Assembly: GCA_036266155.1 (NCBI GenBank)
Contig: DATANR010000466.1
Coordinates: forward strand, 1 to 37,711
DNA length: 37,711 nucleotides
DNA from: SIAJ01 sp036266155
GTDB lineage: Bacteria; Planctomycetota; Planctomycetia; Gemmatales; Gemmataceae
Reading direction: 5' to 3'
The translations under genes and the position numbers were made by a program. This document shows, in pieces, positions 7,646 to 16,367 of the stretch. The notes under the pieces were generated by a model that ran no database searches, was not told the origin of the DNA, and saw nothing but the letters and a program-made list of their open reading frames with translations. The number at the start of each line of letters is the position of its first letter. The stretch's first letter is position 1.

Positions 7646-9082
7646 TCACTTCGACTGATCCCGGATGTTGAAGCAGATGATCTCCGTTGGCGTGCGGATA
7701 AACATGCGGCCGCCGGCGATCACGGGCATGTTCCAATCGAGCAGGCCCTTTTGGCTCCGTGGACCGGTATTCTTGAGGGCGTGTAGCTTTTCGATTCGGC
7801 CCTTTTCCATGTAGGCATTCGGGTTCGCCTCGATCAAGGTCAGGGTCTGATGGTTGCGCACATAGATGCGCCCACCGGCGGCGCTCATCGAGAGGCCCAT
7901 GCGGAAGCCGCCCTGCGTCCACTGCATCTTTCCCGTCTTGAGATCGGTGCAGCGGAGCGAGAACCCGGCGTGACCGGGCTTGCCGCCGAGTTCCGAGGCC
8001 TCGGTGCGATTGTCGATCCAGAAGCCATAGATGTGCCCACCGACGATCACAGGCGGCGTCACCGCCTCGTGGACCTGGTTGCCCGACCAAATGACCGTGG
8101 GCTTGGGATCGTCCTGGGAGAAGTCGCACGACACCAGAGCCTTTTGCCAGCCATTCAGATCATCGATAAAGAGATTGTCGCCGACCGGGCGTGGAGCACC
8201 GCTGGCCCAGGCCGGTGCTTCCATCGGCCCCGCGCATTCCCAATGCCAAAGTTCTTTCCCGTCGGCCAGGCGAAGAACCTTCCACTCCCGATTACCGTGG
8301 ATGAGGACGCACGCTTCCTTGCGGAAGGTGAGCGGCAGACCGTTCGCGGTGACCAAGCCGGGGCCGCGCGTGCCGGGCTTGCAGGTCTCCTCGAACTTCC
8401 AGGCAACCTTGCCGGTTTGCACGTCGTAGGCAAAGACCTGCATCTTTTCGGTCACTTCGGTCTTGGCCCAGGCCGGAATCGCGGGATTGCCGCCCTGCCA
8501 GTAGTGCATGACGATCTTGTCGCCGACCGGCAGCAGCGAGCCGTTGAAGCCCTTCCACTCCAGATTGCCGGCGTCCTTGAGTTTGCCGTCGAGGTACGGC
8601 GACTCTTCGCGGAAGTTGTGCGACCAGACGATGGCTCCAGCCTTGCGGTCGAAACAGAAACCGTGGCCGAACGTGCCTATCGCATAGACGTATTTGTCGG
8701 TGATGGTCGGCGTGGCACGGACGCCCAGTTCGCCCCAGCCGACGTGCCACACGGGCGGGACTTCGTAGGTGTGCTTCCACTTCTCCTTGCCGGTGTTCGC
8801 GTCAACGCATCGGAAGGTCTCGTGCAGCGAGTCGTCGTCGAGTTGCCCAAAGCACAGATCCTCGCCGGCCACGGACGGATGATTGGAGCCGGTGCCGACC
8901 GGGATTCGCCAGAGAACGGGCGGGCCATCCTTCGGCCACGATTGCAGCAGCCCCGTCTCGTCGGTCGAGCAATCGCCCTTGGGCCCGGCCCAGCGCGGCC
9001 AGTCGGCCGCGTACGACGGCGTTGCGGCGACAAGAAAGAAGAAGAGAGTGGCAATGTGACAAATGGTCCTATTCCGTCTCAT
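7646..9082 (-). CDS. PQQ-like beta-propeller protein, secreted (second of a pair)
   Basis: The 478-residue protein has a Sec signal peptide (about 1-25, ending ATPSYA) followed by quinoprotein-alcohol-dehydrogenase-like propeller blades. Blade features include DANTGKEKWKHTYE, DVQTGKVAWKFEE, LADGKELWHWE and DLKTGKMQWTQGGF. Such outer-barrel proteins in planctomycetes often lack the cofactor-binding residues and act as scaffolds, so enzyme activity is not assumed. Its ATG at 9082 overlaps the upstream TGA in an ATGA arrangement, with a GGGGTGA ribosome site upstream. This indicates translational coupling to the preceding propeller gene. The DUF4838 gene follows 23 bp later. Confidence 0.88.
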   Translation of the reverse strand: MRRNRTICHIATLFFFLVAATPSYAADWPRWAGPKGDCSTDETGLLQSWPKDGPPVLWRIPVGTGSNHPSVAGEDLCFGQLDDDSLHETFRCVDANTGKEKWKHTYEVPPVWHVGWGELGVRATPTITDKYVYAIGTFGHGFCFDRKAGAIVWSHNFREESPYLDGKLKDAGNLEWKGFNGSLLPVGDKIVMHYWQGGNPAIPAWAKTEVTEKMQVFAYDVQTGKVAWKFEETCKPGTRGPGLVTANGLPLTFRKEACVLIHGNREWKVLRLADGKELWHWECAGPMEAPAWASGAPRPVGDNLFIDDLNGWQKALVSCDFSQDDPKPTVIWSGNQVHEAVTPPVIVGGHIYGFWIDNRTEASELGGKPGHAGFSLRCTDLKTGKMQWTQGGFRMGLSMSAAGGRIYVRNHQTLTLIEANPNAYMEKGRIEKLHALKNTGPRSQKGLLDWNMPVIAGGRMFIRTPTEIICFNIRDQSK

Positions 9083-10353
9083 GGTTTCACCCCAATGCAA
9101 TACACCGACTTGGTGCCGCGCATGATGATTTTGTCGCGGACGAAGTAGGGCGTGCCAACCAACCCGTCCGCAAGGCGATTGACGCGCGCCACCTTGTGTT
9201 CGCGGCCGAGTTCGAGCACGGCCGTGTTGCCGGCGTCGTCGAAGAAGAACACGCTCTTGTCCGTGACAACTGGGCTGGCGTAAACGTACTGTGCCGCGGC
9301 CAGACCCTCAACCTTGACGCCGGACTCGATGACCTCGGCCTTGGTCGCGGGATCGACAGCGCGTGTCGTCGTCAAGAGTTTCCCGGTCTTCGCATCGATC
9401 ACGCAAACCCGGCACTTCTGCCCCTCGGTCGTGTACAGCAGCCCATCGTGGTAGACGGGCGACGCCATGAACTCGCCGGGCATCTCGGTTTTCCAGAGTT
9501 CATTGAGCCGCATTCCTTTTTCGGCCTTTGCCGGCAACAAGAACGCGTGGGCCTTCGCGTCGACGAGGTAGAGGTTGTTGCCTTCGACCAATGGGGTCGC
9601 GTACTTCGTCTGGAAGAGACCACTGGCCAGGACCTGGCCGTCCGCCACGCGAACGATGTCGCCGGCCGGGGTGATGACCACGTCCTCGCCGCCGATCTTG
9701 ACGACAACCGGGCTGCCGTGCGCGGCCTTGGCGTCGGTCGCTTTCCAGAGAGTGTGTCCATCCTTGGCATCGAGCGCCAGCAAGCAACCCCAGGAGAGGA
9801 TGATCCGATCGCCGACAAAGATGGGTGACGAGGTGAAGTGTTCCTCGTCGTTGACGGTCTCGACGATGCGAATCCATTTGGTGTTGCCGCGCAAGTCGTA
9901 GCAGGCGCACAGACCCATCGCGTTGATGTAAAAGACAAGGTCGCCATTGCTCGCGGGTGTCGGCGTCGATTGCTTGCTATCGCCGCCGCAACCACGCATG
10001 AGCTTCTTGGTCAGGTCCGCGGGGATGTCCTTGCTCGTTTCGCTGAAGAGGTCCTTGCTCCAAAGGATTGTGCCGTCCGCCAGGTCGAGGCAGATCAGGC
10101 TGCCCATCTCCGCAGTGACGAAGACGCGATCCTTCACGACGATCGGCGACGAATAGCCGCCGACGGCGATGGACGTCTTCCACACAATGTTGTGGTCCTT
10201 GCCCCACTCGGCGACGGGATGGATGTCCGGAAAATGGCCGTTGCCGTCGAACCGCCAACAGACATTGGCGGTCGGCGGCGTCAGTTTCGGTTCGGCGGCA
10301 ACAAGCATCGAGGAACTGACGGCCGCCAGCGAAGCGATCAACGATCCACGCAC
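9079..10353 (-). CDS. PQQ-like beta-propeller protein, secreted (first of a pair)
   Basis: From the GTG at 10353 the product has 424 residues with a clear signal peptide (RGSLIASLAAVSSSMLVAA). The frame also opens at an ATG at 10476, but the extra 41 residues are Arg/His-rich, precede the signal peptide and look non-coding. Propeller blades are visible at SPIVVKDRVFVTAEMGSLIC, DLADGTILWSKDLF, LDAKDGHTLWKATD and IDAKTGKLLTTTRA. The protein resembles outer-membrane/periplasmic PQQ-repeat proteins. It is the first gene of the probable operon that continues with a second propeller, DUF4838 and DUF1501. The start codon is the main uncertainty. Confidence 0.85.
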   Translation of the reverse strand: MRGSLIASLAAVSSSMLVAAEPKLTPPTANVCWRFDGNGHFPDIHPVAEWGKDHNIVWKTSIAVGGYSSPIVVKDRVFVTAEMGSLICLDLADGTILWSKDLFSETSKDIPADLTKKLMRGCGGDSKQSTPTPASNGDLVFYINAMGLCACYDLRGNTKWIRIVETVNDEEHFTSSPIFVGDRIILSWGCLLALDAKDGHTLWKATDAKAAHGSPVVVKIGGEDVVITPAGDIVRVADGQVLASGLFQTKYATPLVEGNNLYLVDAKAHAFLLPAKAEKGMRLNELWKTEMPGEFMASPVYHDGLLYTTEGQKCRVCVIDAKTGKLLTTTRAVDPATKAEVIESGVKVEGLAAAQYVYASPVVTDKSVFFFDDAGNTAVLELGREHKVARVNRLADGLVGTPYFVRDKIIMRGTKSVYCIGVKP

Positions 10354-10536
10354 GAGGTGTTCCAGGTGGCGGGCAAGGTCAATAGCGGTGCTGTGATGAT
10401 ACGACCGTCGCTGACTGTCGCCCCTGGAGCGTCTGACTCGGGACGAAAACAAGTGTGAGACGCGCGCCCGCCCCATGACGCGTTCGTTCCTGGCGGAAGC
10501 GGAAAACGGGGACTTTTCGCGGGTACTACGGAATTC

Positions 10537-10686
10537 AGAGATTGCCAGCCATGACCGTAATTCGAGGGTTCCTGGCGCTAGAATTTTGAGCGTGTCTCAT
10601 CGTTGCAAGTACCAAGTAGTATTCAAGATGCGCCGAAAAGACGTTGAGAGATTGCCAAAGGGGTGTATGTGTGCTTGGCAATCTCT
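10537..10686. promoter_or_regulatory. Repeated AGAGATTGCCA motif, including a 12-bp inverted repeat
   Basis: AGAGATTGCCA occurs directly at 10537-10547 and 10647-10657 and inverted at 10676-10686. The last two form a 12-bp perfect inverted repeat (10647-10658 and 10675-10686) with a 16-nt spacer. They lie between the divergent PQQ operon and M28 peptidase genes, so a shared operator or an RNA leader hairpin is plausible. Confidence 0.4.
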
Positions 10687-10730
10687 GAAATCGCGCGTTT
10701 CTGCAACGAAACGCAACGCATCCAATGGCT

Positions 10731-10786
10731 CACGGCCACTCCCGGGCAATAAGAAACACACGGCCACTCCCGGGCAATAAGAAACA
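10731..10786. repeat. Perfect tandem 28-bp repeat, two copies
   Basis: A 28-bp unit beginning CACGGCCACTCCCGGGC is repeated exactly at 10731-10758 and 10759-10786, just upstream of the M28 peptidase. The purine-rich end AAAGGAGGGA follows directly. A recent duplication in the leader of the peptidase gene is likely. Confidence 0.85.
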
Positions 10787-10832
10787 AAGGAGGGACGGGC
10801 CTATTTTCATTGCAACCCGCCGAGGGCTCATC

Positions 10833-12446
10833 GTGCCGATTCGATTGTTGCCAATTCTGAGCGCGCTCGCCTTCGGTTCTGCCGTAGCTTCCGCCGATAT
10901 GCCGGCGATCTCCGTCGACCGTATCAAGGCCGACGTGACCTACCTCTCCAGCGACCGGCTTGAAGGCCGAGGGCCGGGCACGCGCGGCGAAGAACTTACA
11001 ATCGAGTTCTTGGCTGCCGAGTTCAAGAAGGCGGGACTGAAGCCGGTCGGCGACCGCGGTACATTCCTTCAGCCTGTCCCGCTCGTGCGCGTGCGAACAG
11101 AACCGGAGTCGAGCCTTCGGGCCTCCAAAGACGGCAAGTCCATCGACTTCCGCTGTGGCGACGACTTCGCCGGCATGAGCCAAACGCAATCCGGCGATGT
11201 CGCCTTTGAAGCGGAGGCTATCTTCGTTGGTCACGGAATCACGGCGCCCGAATTCGGTTGGGATGACTACAAGGACATCGACGTCAAAGACAAAGTTGTT
11301 GTCCTGTTCACGAACGAACCGCCGTCCGACGATCCCAAGTTTTTCGGCGGCGAAGCGCTGACTTACTACGGTCGATGGACGTACAAGTTCGAAGAGGCCG
11401 CCCGCCGCGGGGCGAAGGCGTGCTTGATCATTCACACGAACGAGACGGCTGGTTACCCTTATTCGGTGGTTCGTCCGCTCGACGGGATGCAACTCCCGCG
11501 TGAAAAGGGACAGCCGGCCCTGGAATTCGCGGGCTGGCTGTCGCGGTCGGCGGGCGACAAGATCCTCGGGTTGGCCGGCAAGACGGTCGAGGACGCGCTG
11601 AAAGCGGCGGATACGAAGGGCTTTCGAGCCTATTCACTCGGCGTGACGCTCAAGGGCACCGTACCGACCGCAGTCGGGACAATGACCAGCCACAATGTCA
11701 TCGGCATGGTTGAAGGGAGCGACGCCTCGCTCAAAGAGGAGGCGGTCGTGTTTACCGCACACTGGGATCACCTCGGCGTTGGCCGGGCGGTCGTGGGCGA
11801 CGCGATCTACAACGGCGCGGCCGACAACGCTACTGGATGCGCGTTGCTTCTCGAGATCGCTCGTGCCTGGGCCGCGCACACGCCGAAGCGCTCCGCGATC
11901 TTCCTAGCCGTCACCGCGGAGGAGAAAGGCCTGCTCGGGTCGAAATACTACACGCGCAGTCCGGTGATCCCGTTGGGCAAGACCGCACTTGACCTGAACT
12001 TTGACATGATCCTGCCGCTCGGTGTTCTCGAGTCCGTGGTCGTGAATGGGGCCGAGCGGACGACCGCGTGGCCGACGGTGAAAGCCGTCGCAGCGAAGCA
12101 CCACCTCGAAATCGAACCCGACTCGCGGGCGCATCTCGGCACTTACTTCCGCTCCGACCATTTCTCGCTGGCTCGGGTGGGCGTCCCGTCCTTCTCGATC
12201 GCGGCTGGCACAATGCTGAAGGGCAAGCCGGCTGACTTCGCGAAGAAGGCCATGCAGGAGTTTAACGATAAGCGCTATCACACGCCGCAAGACGAAATGC
12301 AGCCGGATTGGGACTTCGCCGGGTTTGCCGTGCTGGCCCGGTTCGCGATCGACGTGGCGCGCGAAGTTGCCGATGCCGACCGACTGCCGAACTGGAACCC
12401 CGGCGACGAGTTTCGACCGGCCCGCGAGAAGAGCGGCGTCAAATAG
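10833..12446 (+). CDS. Secreted M28-family metallopeptidase with PA domain
   Basis: The 537-residue protein has a signal peptide (about 1-22, ending AVASA), then a helical segment with VTYLSSDRLEGRGPGTRGEE typical of the family. A protease-associated (PA) insert follows around residues 110-270, then the M28 zinc aminopeptidase domain. Inferred metal and catalytic residues are H310 (TAHWDH), D331 (GAADNATG), E363/E364 (TAEEKG), D391 (NFDMI) and H443 (SDHFSL), so the site looks intact. The GTG at 10833 is chosen because GAGGG lies 6 nt upstream and it begins the signal peptide; the longer ATG form would include the tandem repeat. It is transcribed away from the PQQ operon. Confidence 0.9.
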   Translation: MPIRLLPILSALAFGSAVASADMPAISVDRIKADVTYLSSDRLEGRGPGTRGEELTIEFLAAEFKKAGLKPVGDRGTFLQPVPLVRVRTEPESSLRASKDGKSIDFRCGDDFAGMSQTQSGDVAFEAEAIFVGHGITAPEFGWDDYKDIDVKDKVVVLFTNEPPSDDPKFFGGEALTYYGRWTYKFEEAARRGAKACLIIHTNETAGYPYSVVRPLDGMQLPREKGQPALEFAGWLSRSAGDKILGLAGKTVEDALKAADTKGFRAYSLGVTLKGTVPTAVGTMTSHNVIGMVEGSDASLKEEAVVFTAHWDHLGVGRAVVGDAIYNGAADNATGCALLLEIARAWAAHTPKRSAIFLAVTAEEKGLLGSKYYTRSPVIPLGKTALDLNFDMILPLGVLESVVVNGAERTTAWPTVKAVAAKHHLEIEPDSRAHLGTYFRSDHFSLARVGVPSFSIAAGTMLKGKPADFAKKAMQEFNDKRYHTPQDEMQPDWDFAGFAVLARFAIDVAREVADADRLPNWNPGDEFRPAREKSGVK

Positions 12447-12548
12447 AAGACTCACACGGCGGATAGGACAATTGATGGCGGTCGGGCTGGCTGGTTGATC
12501 CGCTCCCGACGGCGAGTTGCCGCGCCAAGAGCAGTGACGTCGGCCGTG

Positions 12549-12788
12549 TTACCGGCCGCTCGGCGACGGCGTGGAATTCGCGTTGTCCGGGACCAGCCGC
12601 GGGTTGCTTTCGGGATACGAATAGCGCGACCGGCCGTAGCGCTGCTGTTCCTCAATGTCCGGGCTCAAGAGCGGGTCGGGTGAGTTCGACGCGACCGGGT
12701 CTTTCTTGCGGGTGCCGCCAAAAATGTTGCTGAACGTCGAGCAACCGGTGAGGCTGGCGATGACGGCGAGCACGAGCAGTTTGCGCAT
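12549..12788 (-). CDS. Small lipoprotein
   Basis: This 79-residue protein has a short lipoprotein signal (MRKLLVLAVIASLTGCS) with the lipobox Leu-Thr-Gly-Cys, Cys16 being the predicted lipidated residue. The mature part is polar and rich in Pro, Ser, Arg and Tyr (SRYSYPESNPRLVPD), without a recognisable domain. GGAGGG lies 9 nt before the ATG at 12788, which fixes the start within a longer open frame. It lies 144 bp downstream of the dioxygenase gene on the same strand. Its function is unknown. Confidence 0.8.
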   Translation of the reverse strand: MRKLLVLAVIASLTGCSTFSNIFGGTRKKDPVASNSPDPLLSPDIEEQQRYGRSRYSYPESNPRLVPDNANSTPSPSGR

Positions 12789-12932
12789 GTTGACGGTCCC
12801 TCCGGCGGCAGCAGTCCGCACGGAAGAATTATCGCCGCTCGCACGATGTTCGCTCGGGTCGGAGTGAAAAGTTTACAGAGAGTGAGTGGCCAATCGAACG
12901 CACAATCGGCACGGTCGTCCCAGCCCGCCCGG

Positions 12933-13652
12933 TCAACGGACGGATTCCGAGTCGAACTGAACGTACGTCTGCCACCGGTAGCCGTCCGGCAACTCTACCA
13001 CCGAGCTGAATTCGAAGTGCATGATGCGGCGATGGCGACTTGTACCTTCGCGCGCGTGACCACTGCAATGCGATAACAGCGGCCGCATCAATAACATGTC
13101 GCCCCGACCGCAGGTGATTCGCACTTCGTTCGCAACGCTTCCCGCCTTCTTGCCGCCGACGTGGGAGCCGGGCAGCACGCGCAGCGGGCCGTTCTCATCA
13201 GTCACTTCATCGAGATGCACCCGTGCCGTCAGCATCTGTTCGAGCAGCCAGACCGGCGCTTCGACATGCGGGACGCCGTATTTGACGGTCGGCCGTTCAA
13301 AGTGCGAACTCGCCAGGCTATTGTCGCGCACTGCGATCGCCAGGTCCTTGTGCCACGGCAATGCCCACGATTCGCCGGGCGGCTTGTCGAAGTACAGCAC
13401 GCGGACCAAGCCAAAGGGATCGCCCAATAAAGCGCGGAGTGAGTTCATCATTAATGGCTGCCGGATCATCTCTACCGCGCCTGCCCAGCGATCGAGGATG
13501 TTACGCGCTCCATACACGGTACCCGCGGCGCTGCGCATAAGGCCGTCATCGCCGATCCGGCACGCGTCGGCCCAATCCGCGAGCAGTCGGTCGCAGTCAA
13601 CGTCGGAGAAGACGCCAGAGAGAAGCGCGAAGCCATCACGATCGAGGGGCAT
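12933..13652 (-). CDS. Phytanoyl-CoA dioxygenase (PhyH) family protein
   Basis: The 239-residue protein fits the PhyH family of Fe(II)/2-oxoglutarate-dependent oxygenases. The iron facial triad is inferred from H101-x-D103 (LPWHKDLA) and a distal His in LLSHCSGH (H195 or H199); the 2-oxoglutarate-binding Arg is probably R208 or R209 in RHRRIMHFEF. NGPLRVLPGSH (about 154-164) is a typical family strand. The substrate is unknown; relatives hydroxylate lipids, amino acids or small metabolites. The gene begins 18 bp after the HrpB stop on the same strand, so co-transcription is likely. Confidence 0.9.
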   Translation of the reverse strand: MPLDRDGFALLSGVFSDVDCDRLLADWADACRIGDDGLMRSAAGTVYGARNILDRWAGAVEMIRQPLMMNSLRALLGDPFGLVRVLYFDKPPGESWALPWHKDLAIAVRDNSLASSHFERPTVKYGVPHVEAPVWLLEQMLTARVHLDEVTDENGPLRVLPGSHVGGKKAGSVANEVRITCGRGDMLLMRPLLSHCSGHAREGTSRHRRIMHFEFSSVVELPDGYRWQTYVQFDSESVR

Positions 13653-13670
13653 ATTGAATACCCTCTACAG

Positions 13671-16175
13671 TCATCCGCGTCGCCTCGGTCGGCTTCGGGC
13701 TTCTGCCGTCAGCGGGTCTTCCGGCCACGAGTGCTTTGGATAGCGAGCACGCAGTTCCTTCCGAACGACCGGATAGGTGTTGGCCCAAAAGCTTGCCAAG
13801 TCATCGGTCACCTGCTGCGGCCGATAGTTCGGGGCAAGCAGATGCACGAGCACCTTGACTCGCCCGCCCGCCACGCGCGGCGTATCGGCGAGGCCGAACA
13901 GTTCTTGGATGCGCACCGCGAGGATCGGCGGCCGCCCCTCCTCATAGGTCAGCGCGATGCGACTGCCGCTCGGCACTTCGATTCGCTCCGGGGCCTCGCG
14001 CTCGACCGCCTGACGTTGTGCGTGCGTCAACTTCGAGCGCAACGCTACTTCCCAGTCGGCGCGCTTGAGATCGTCGAGCGATCGTCGACGCGGTGCAAGC
14101 CAGTCGAGCACATCGCGGAGATCGGCATCGCTCATCTCCGGCAAGTTGAGTTCCGGCATCCACGCACGCAGGCAGCGGACACGCGTACGGAATTGACCGG
14201 CTGGCGAATCCGCGGATGGGAGAACGCGCTCGAGATTGCGCAGGGCCGCTTCGATCAAGACGGCGGACACCGCCGCGCCATCCGCAGCATTGGCTGATCG
14301 CTCATCGAGAACGAGGTCCGCAAAGCGCGTGCGCTTCCAGGCCACCACTCGTCCAGTGTTATCGTCGAACTCAACGTCAATCGATTCGTGCAAGGATTCC
14401 CGCGGCAGCCAGGCGCGTTCGATGGCCGATGCCTGACGAACCAACGTTTCCGCCTGGCCCGCATCCACATCGACGGCGAGGAACAACTCGGCCTGAGTCA
14501 CGCCGCTCGATGGAGCGAGCTTCACGCCACGACCGCCGACCATGACGCCGCGTGGGCTGCCCGGCTCACGACGCCGGCACAGGCGATCGGGAAACGCCGC
14601 GAGCAGGGCTCTGCCAACGCTCTCTTCAGGCGAGCCGGGCGCGTCAGCGGCCGGTGCAGAAGTTGCCGACACGCCTAGTTCTTGAATGAGGCGAGCGAGT
14701 TGATCGCGCGCTCGCAAGATATTTCGCGCTGCGCCTCGATTGACCGAGCCCAATGGCGAAGCACCGCCGTCGAGCGCCTCCATCCGATCCAACAGATCCG
14801 AGGGCGTCGTATGCGTGGCCGGACCACGCGGGAACGGGTCGCGTTCGGAAAGCAAGGCTGCCGCCAGGGCCGCGCGACGCGGTTCGCCGAGCCGGGCGCC
14901 CGCGAGCAAGAGCCGGCCGAGGCGTGGATGAACCGGCAAGCGGGCTAGCGACCATCCAAGGTCAGTGAGCTTGCCGACTTGTACAGCGCCGAGAAGCTCG
15001 AGCAGTTCGTGAGCTTGCCGGATCACCTGCTCGCGTGGCGGATCGAGCCACGGGAATGTTTCGACGCGTTCGCCAAAGGAAAGGAGCTGTAGCATCGCCC
15101 CGGCGAGGTCGACGCGACGAATTTCGGGCTCGGTGTCTGCCGGCCGCGAACGGTGGGACACCTCGCTCCACAGACGCACACACATGCCGGGTTGAGTGCG
15201 CCCAGCCCGACCTGCCCTCTGATCGGCACTCGCGCGTGAAATGTTGACCAGTTCGAGACGGTCGAGCCCCACCGAGGGATCGTAAATGAGTTGTCGAGCG
15301 AGGCCTGAATCGATGACGGCCGTGACGCCTTCGACAGTTATTGAGGTTTCTGCGACGTTCGTCGCCAGCACAATCTTGCGTCGACCTTGTGGCAAGAGCG
15401 CACGATCCTGCTCCTCGGCCGGCAAGTCGCCATGCAGCGGCAGGATCATTACTTCGTCGCCGATCGTGGCCTCCAGACTCTCGGCCGCAGCCCGGATCTC
15501 ACCGACGCCGGGCAGGAACGCCAGCACGTCGCCCGGAGTGCGATCCAGAACGCGAGCCACGGCCTTCGCGGTCGCCAGCGGCCACCGGTCGTCCTCGCGC
15601 TTGGGTTCGTACTTGATCTCGACGGGATACGTACGTCCTTCGCTGTTGATTACCGGACTATCGCCGAGATAAACGGCCACGTCGCCGGACTGAATCGTGG
15701 CAGACATCACCACAAGCTTCAAATCCGGTCGCACGTTGCCTTGAACGAGTCGGACCATACCCAGCGCGAGATCGGTCTCCAACCCGCGTTCGTGGAATTC
15801 GTCGAAGATGATGACTCCGACCGATTCAAGAAACGGGTCGTCCATGAGCATCCGCAAGAGGATGCCGGGCGTGACGACGAGCAGACGGGTATTGCGGTTC
15901 GCCTGCCGCTTGAAACGGACGTGCCAGCCGAACAAATCGCCAGGTGATGTGCCGTGCTCGGCCGACATGCGCCGGGCCGCGGCACGCGCGGCGACGCGAC
16001 GGGGTTCGAGCACGATGATCCGTCGCTCACCCGCCATCGCGGCATCGAGAATCGCCGGTGGCACGCGCGTTGTCTTGCCAGCGCCCGGCGGGGCCTGGAG
16101 GACAATTGCGGGATGATCACGCAACAACGCGACGACTTTTGGCAGGACGGGATCGATGGGAAGTGGCGGCAACAT
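13671..16175 (-). CDS. hrpB: ATP-dependent helicase HrpB
   Basis: This DEAH-type helicase has about 834 residues from the ATG at 16175; an in-frame ATG at 16232 would add 19 residues that do not look like the family. Motif I is PPGAGKTT, motif II IIFDEFHER (DEFH), motif III MSAT and motif VI QRAGRAGR. After the two RecA domains come the helicase-associated domain and the HrpB-specific C-terminal region, ending in the family's YPKHSWPEDP. Family length is normally about 820-850 residues. HrpB proteins are cytosolic RNA helicase-like enzymes of uncertain physiological role. The gene leads a run with the PhyH-family gene. Confidence 0.95.
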   Translation of the reverse strand: MLPPLPIDPVLPKVVALLRDHPAIVLQAPPGAGKTTRVPPAILDAAMAGERRIIVLEPRRVAARAAARRMSAEHGTSPGDLFGWHVRFKRQANRNTRLLVVTPGILLRMLMDDPFLESVGVIIFDEFHERGLETDLALGMVRLVQGNVRPDLKLVVMSATIQSGDVAVYLGDSPVINSEGRTYPVEIKYEPKREDDRWPLATAKAVARVLDRTPGDVLAFLPGVGEIRAAAESLEATIGDEVMILPLHGDLPAEEQDRALLPQGRRKIVLATNVAETSITVEGVTAVIDSGLARQLIYDPSVGLDRLELVNISRASADQRAGRAGRTQPGMCVRLWSEVSHRSRPADTEPEIRRVDLAGAMLQLLSFGERVETFPWLDPPREQVIRQAHELLELLGAVQVGKLTDLGWSLARLPVHPRLGRLLLAGARLGEPRRAALAAALLSERDPFPRGPATHTTPSDLLDRMEALDGGASPLGSVNRGAARNILRARDQLARLIQELGVSATSAPAADAPGSPEESVGRALLAAFPDRLCRRREPGSPRGVMVGGRGVKLAPSSGVTQAELFLAVDVDAGQAETLVRQASAIERAWLPRESLHESIDVEFDDNTGRVVAWKRTRFADLVLDERSANAADGAAVSAVLIEAALRNLERVLPSADSPAGQFRTRVRCLRAWMPELNLPEMSDADLRDVLDWLAPRRRSLDDLKRADWEVALRSKLTHAQRQAVEREAPERIEVPSGSRIALTYEEGRPPILAVRIQELFGLADTPRVAGGRVKVLVHLLAPNYRPQQVTDDLASFWANTYPVVRKELRARYPKHSWPEDPLTAEARSRPRRRG

Positions 16176-16250
16176 TACGGTAATTGAGGAATGGCGCGAA
16201 AAACTCGCATGTTCCGCCTGAATGACTGGCACACCTTATTCAGATGGACC

Positions 16251-16279
16251 TTGACTTGGCGTCTCGTACTTTTTACAAG
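16251..16279 (+). promoter_or_regulatory. Possible sigma70-type promoter
   Basis: TTGACT (16251-16256) and TACAAG (16274-16279) are 17 bp apart and face the large PA14/glycosidase-like gene, whose ATG is about 90 bp downstream. The -10 match is only partial. Confidence 0.35.
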
Positions 16280-16367
16280 TATGTGGCTCAAAGCCCTGTC
16301 TCACCAACAGCGCACGGTTGCGCATGCGCGCCCAGCCTGATCGACCCCGTGCGAAAGGAATCGCTGG

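Noticed and set aside
7850..9148. A 432-codon plus-strand frame opposite the second PQQ propeller
   Set aside because: Its composition is typical of an antisense shadow in high-GC DNA; the minus-strand gene has a signal peptide, propeller motifs and operon context.
10623..11492. A minus-strand frame covering the leader and front of the M28 gene
   Set aside because: It overlaps the peptidase coding sequence and the tandem repeat and has no family similarity.
12447..12548. Terminator-like hairpin between the M28 and lipoprotein genes
   Set aside because: Only a short 5-bp GC stem was found around 12541-12556, too weak to annotate.
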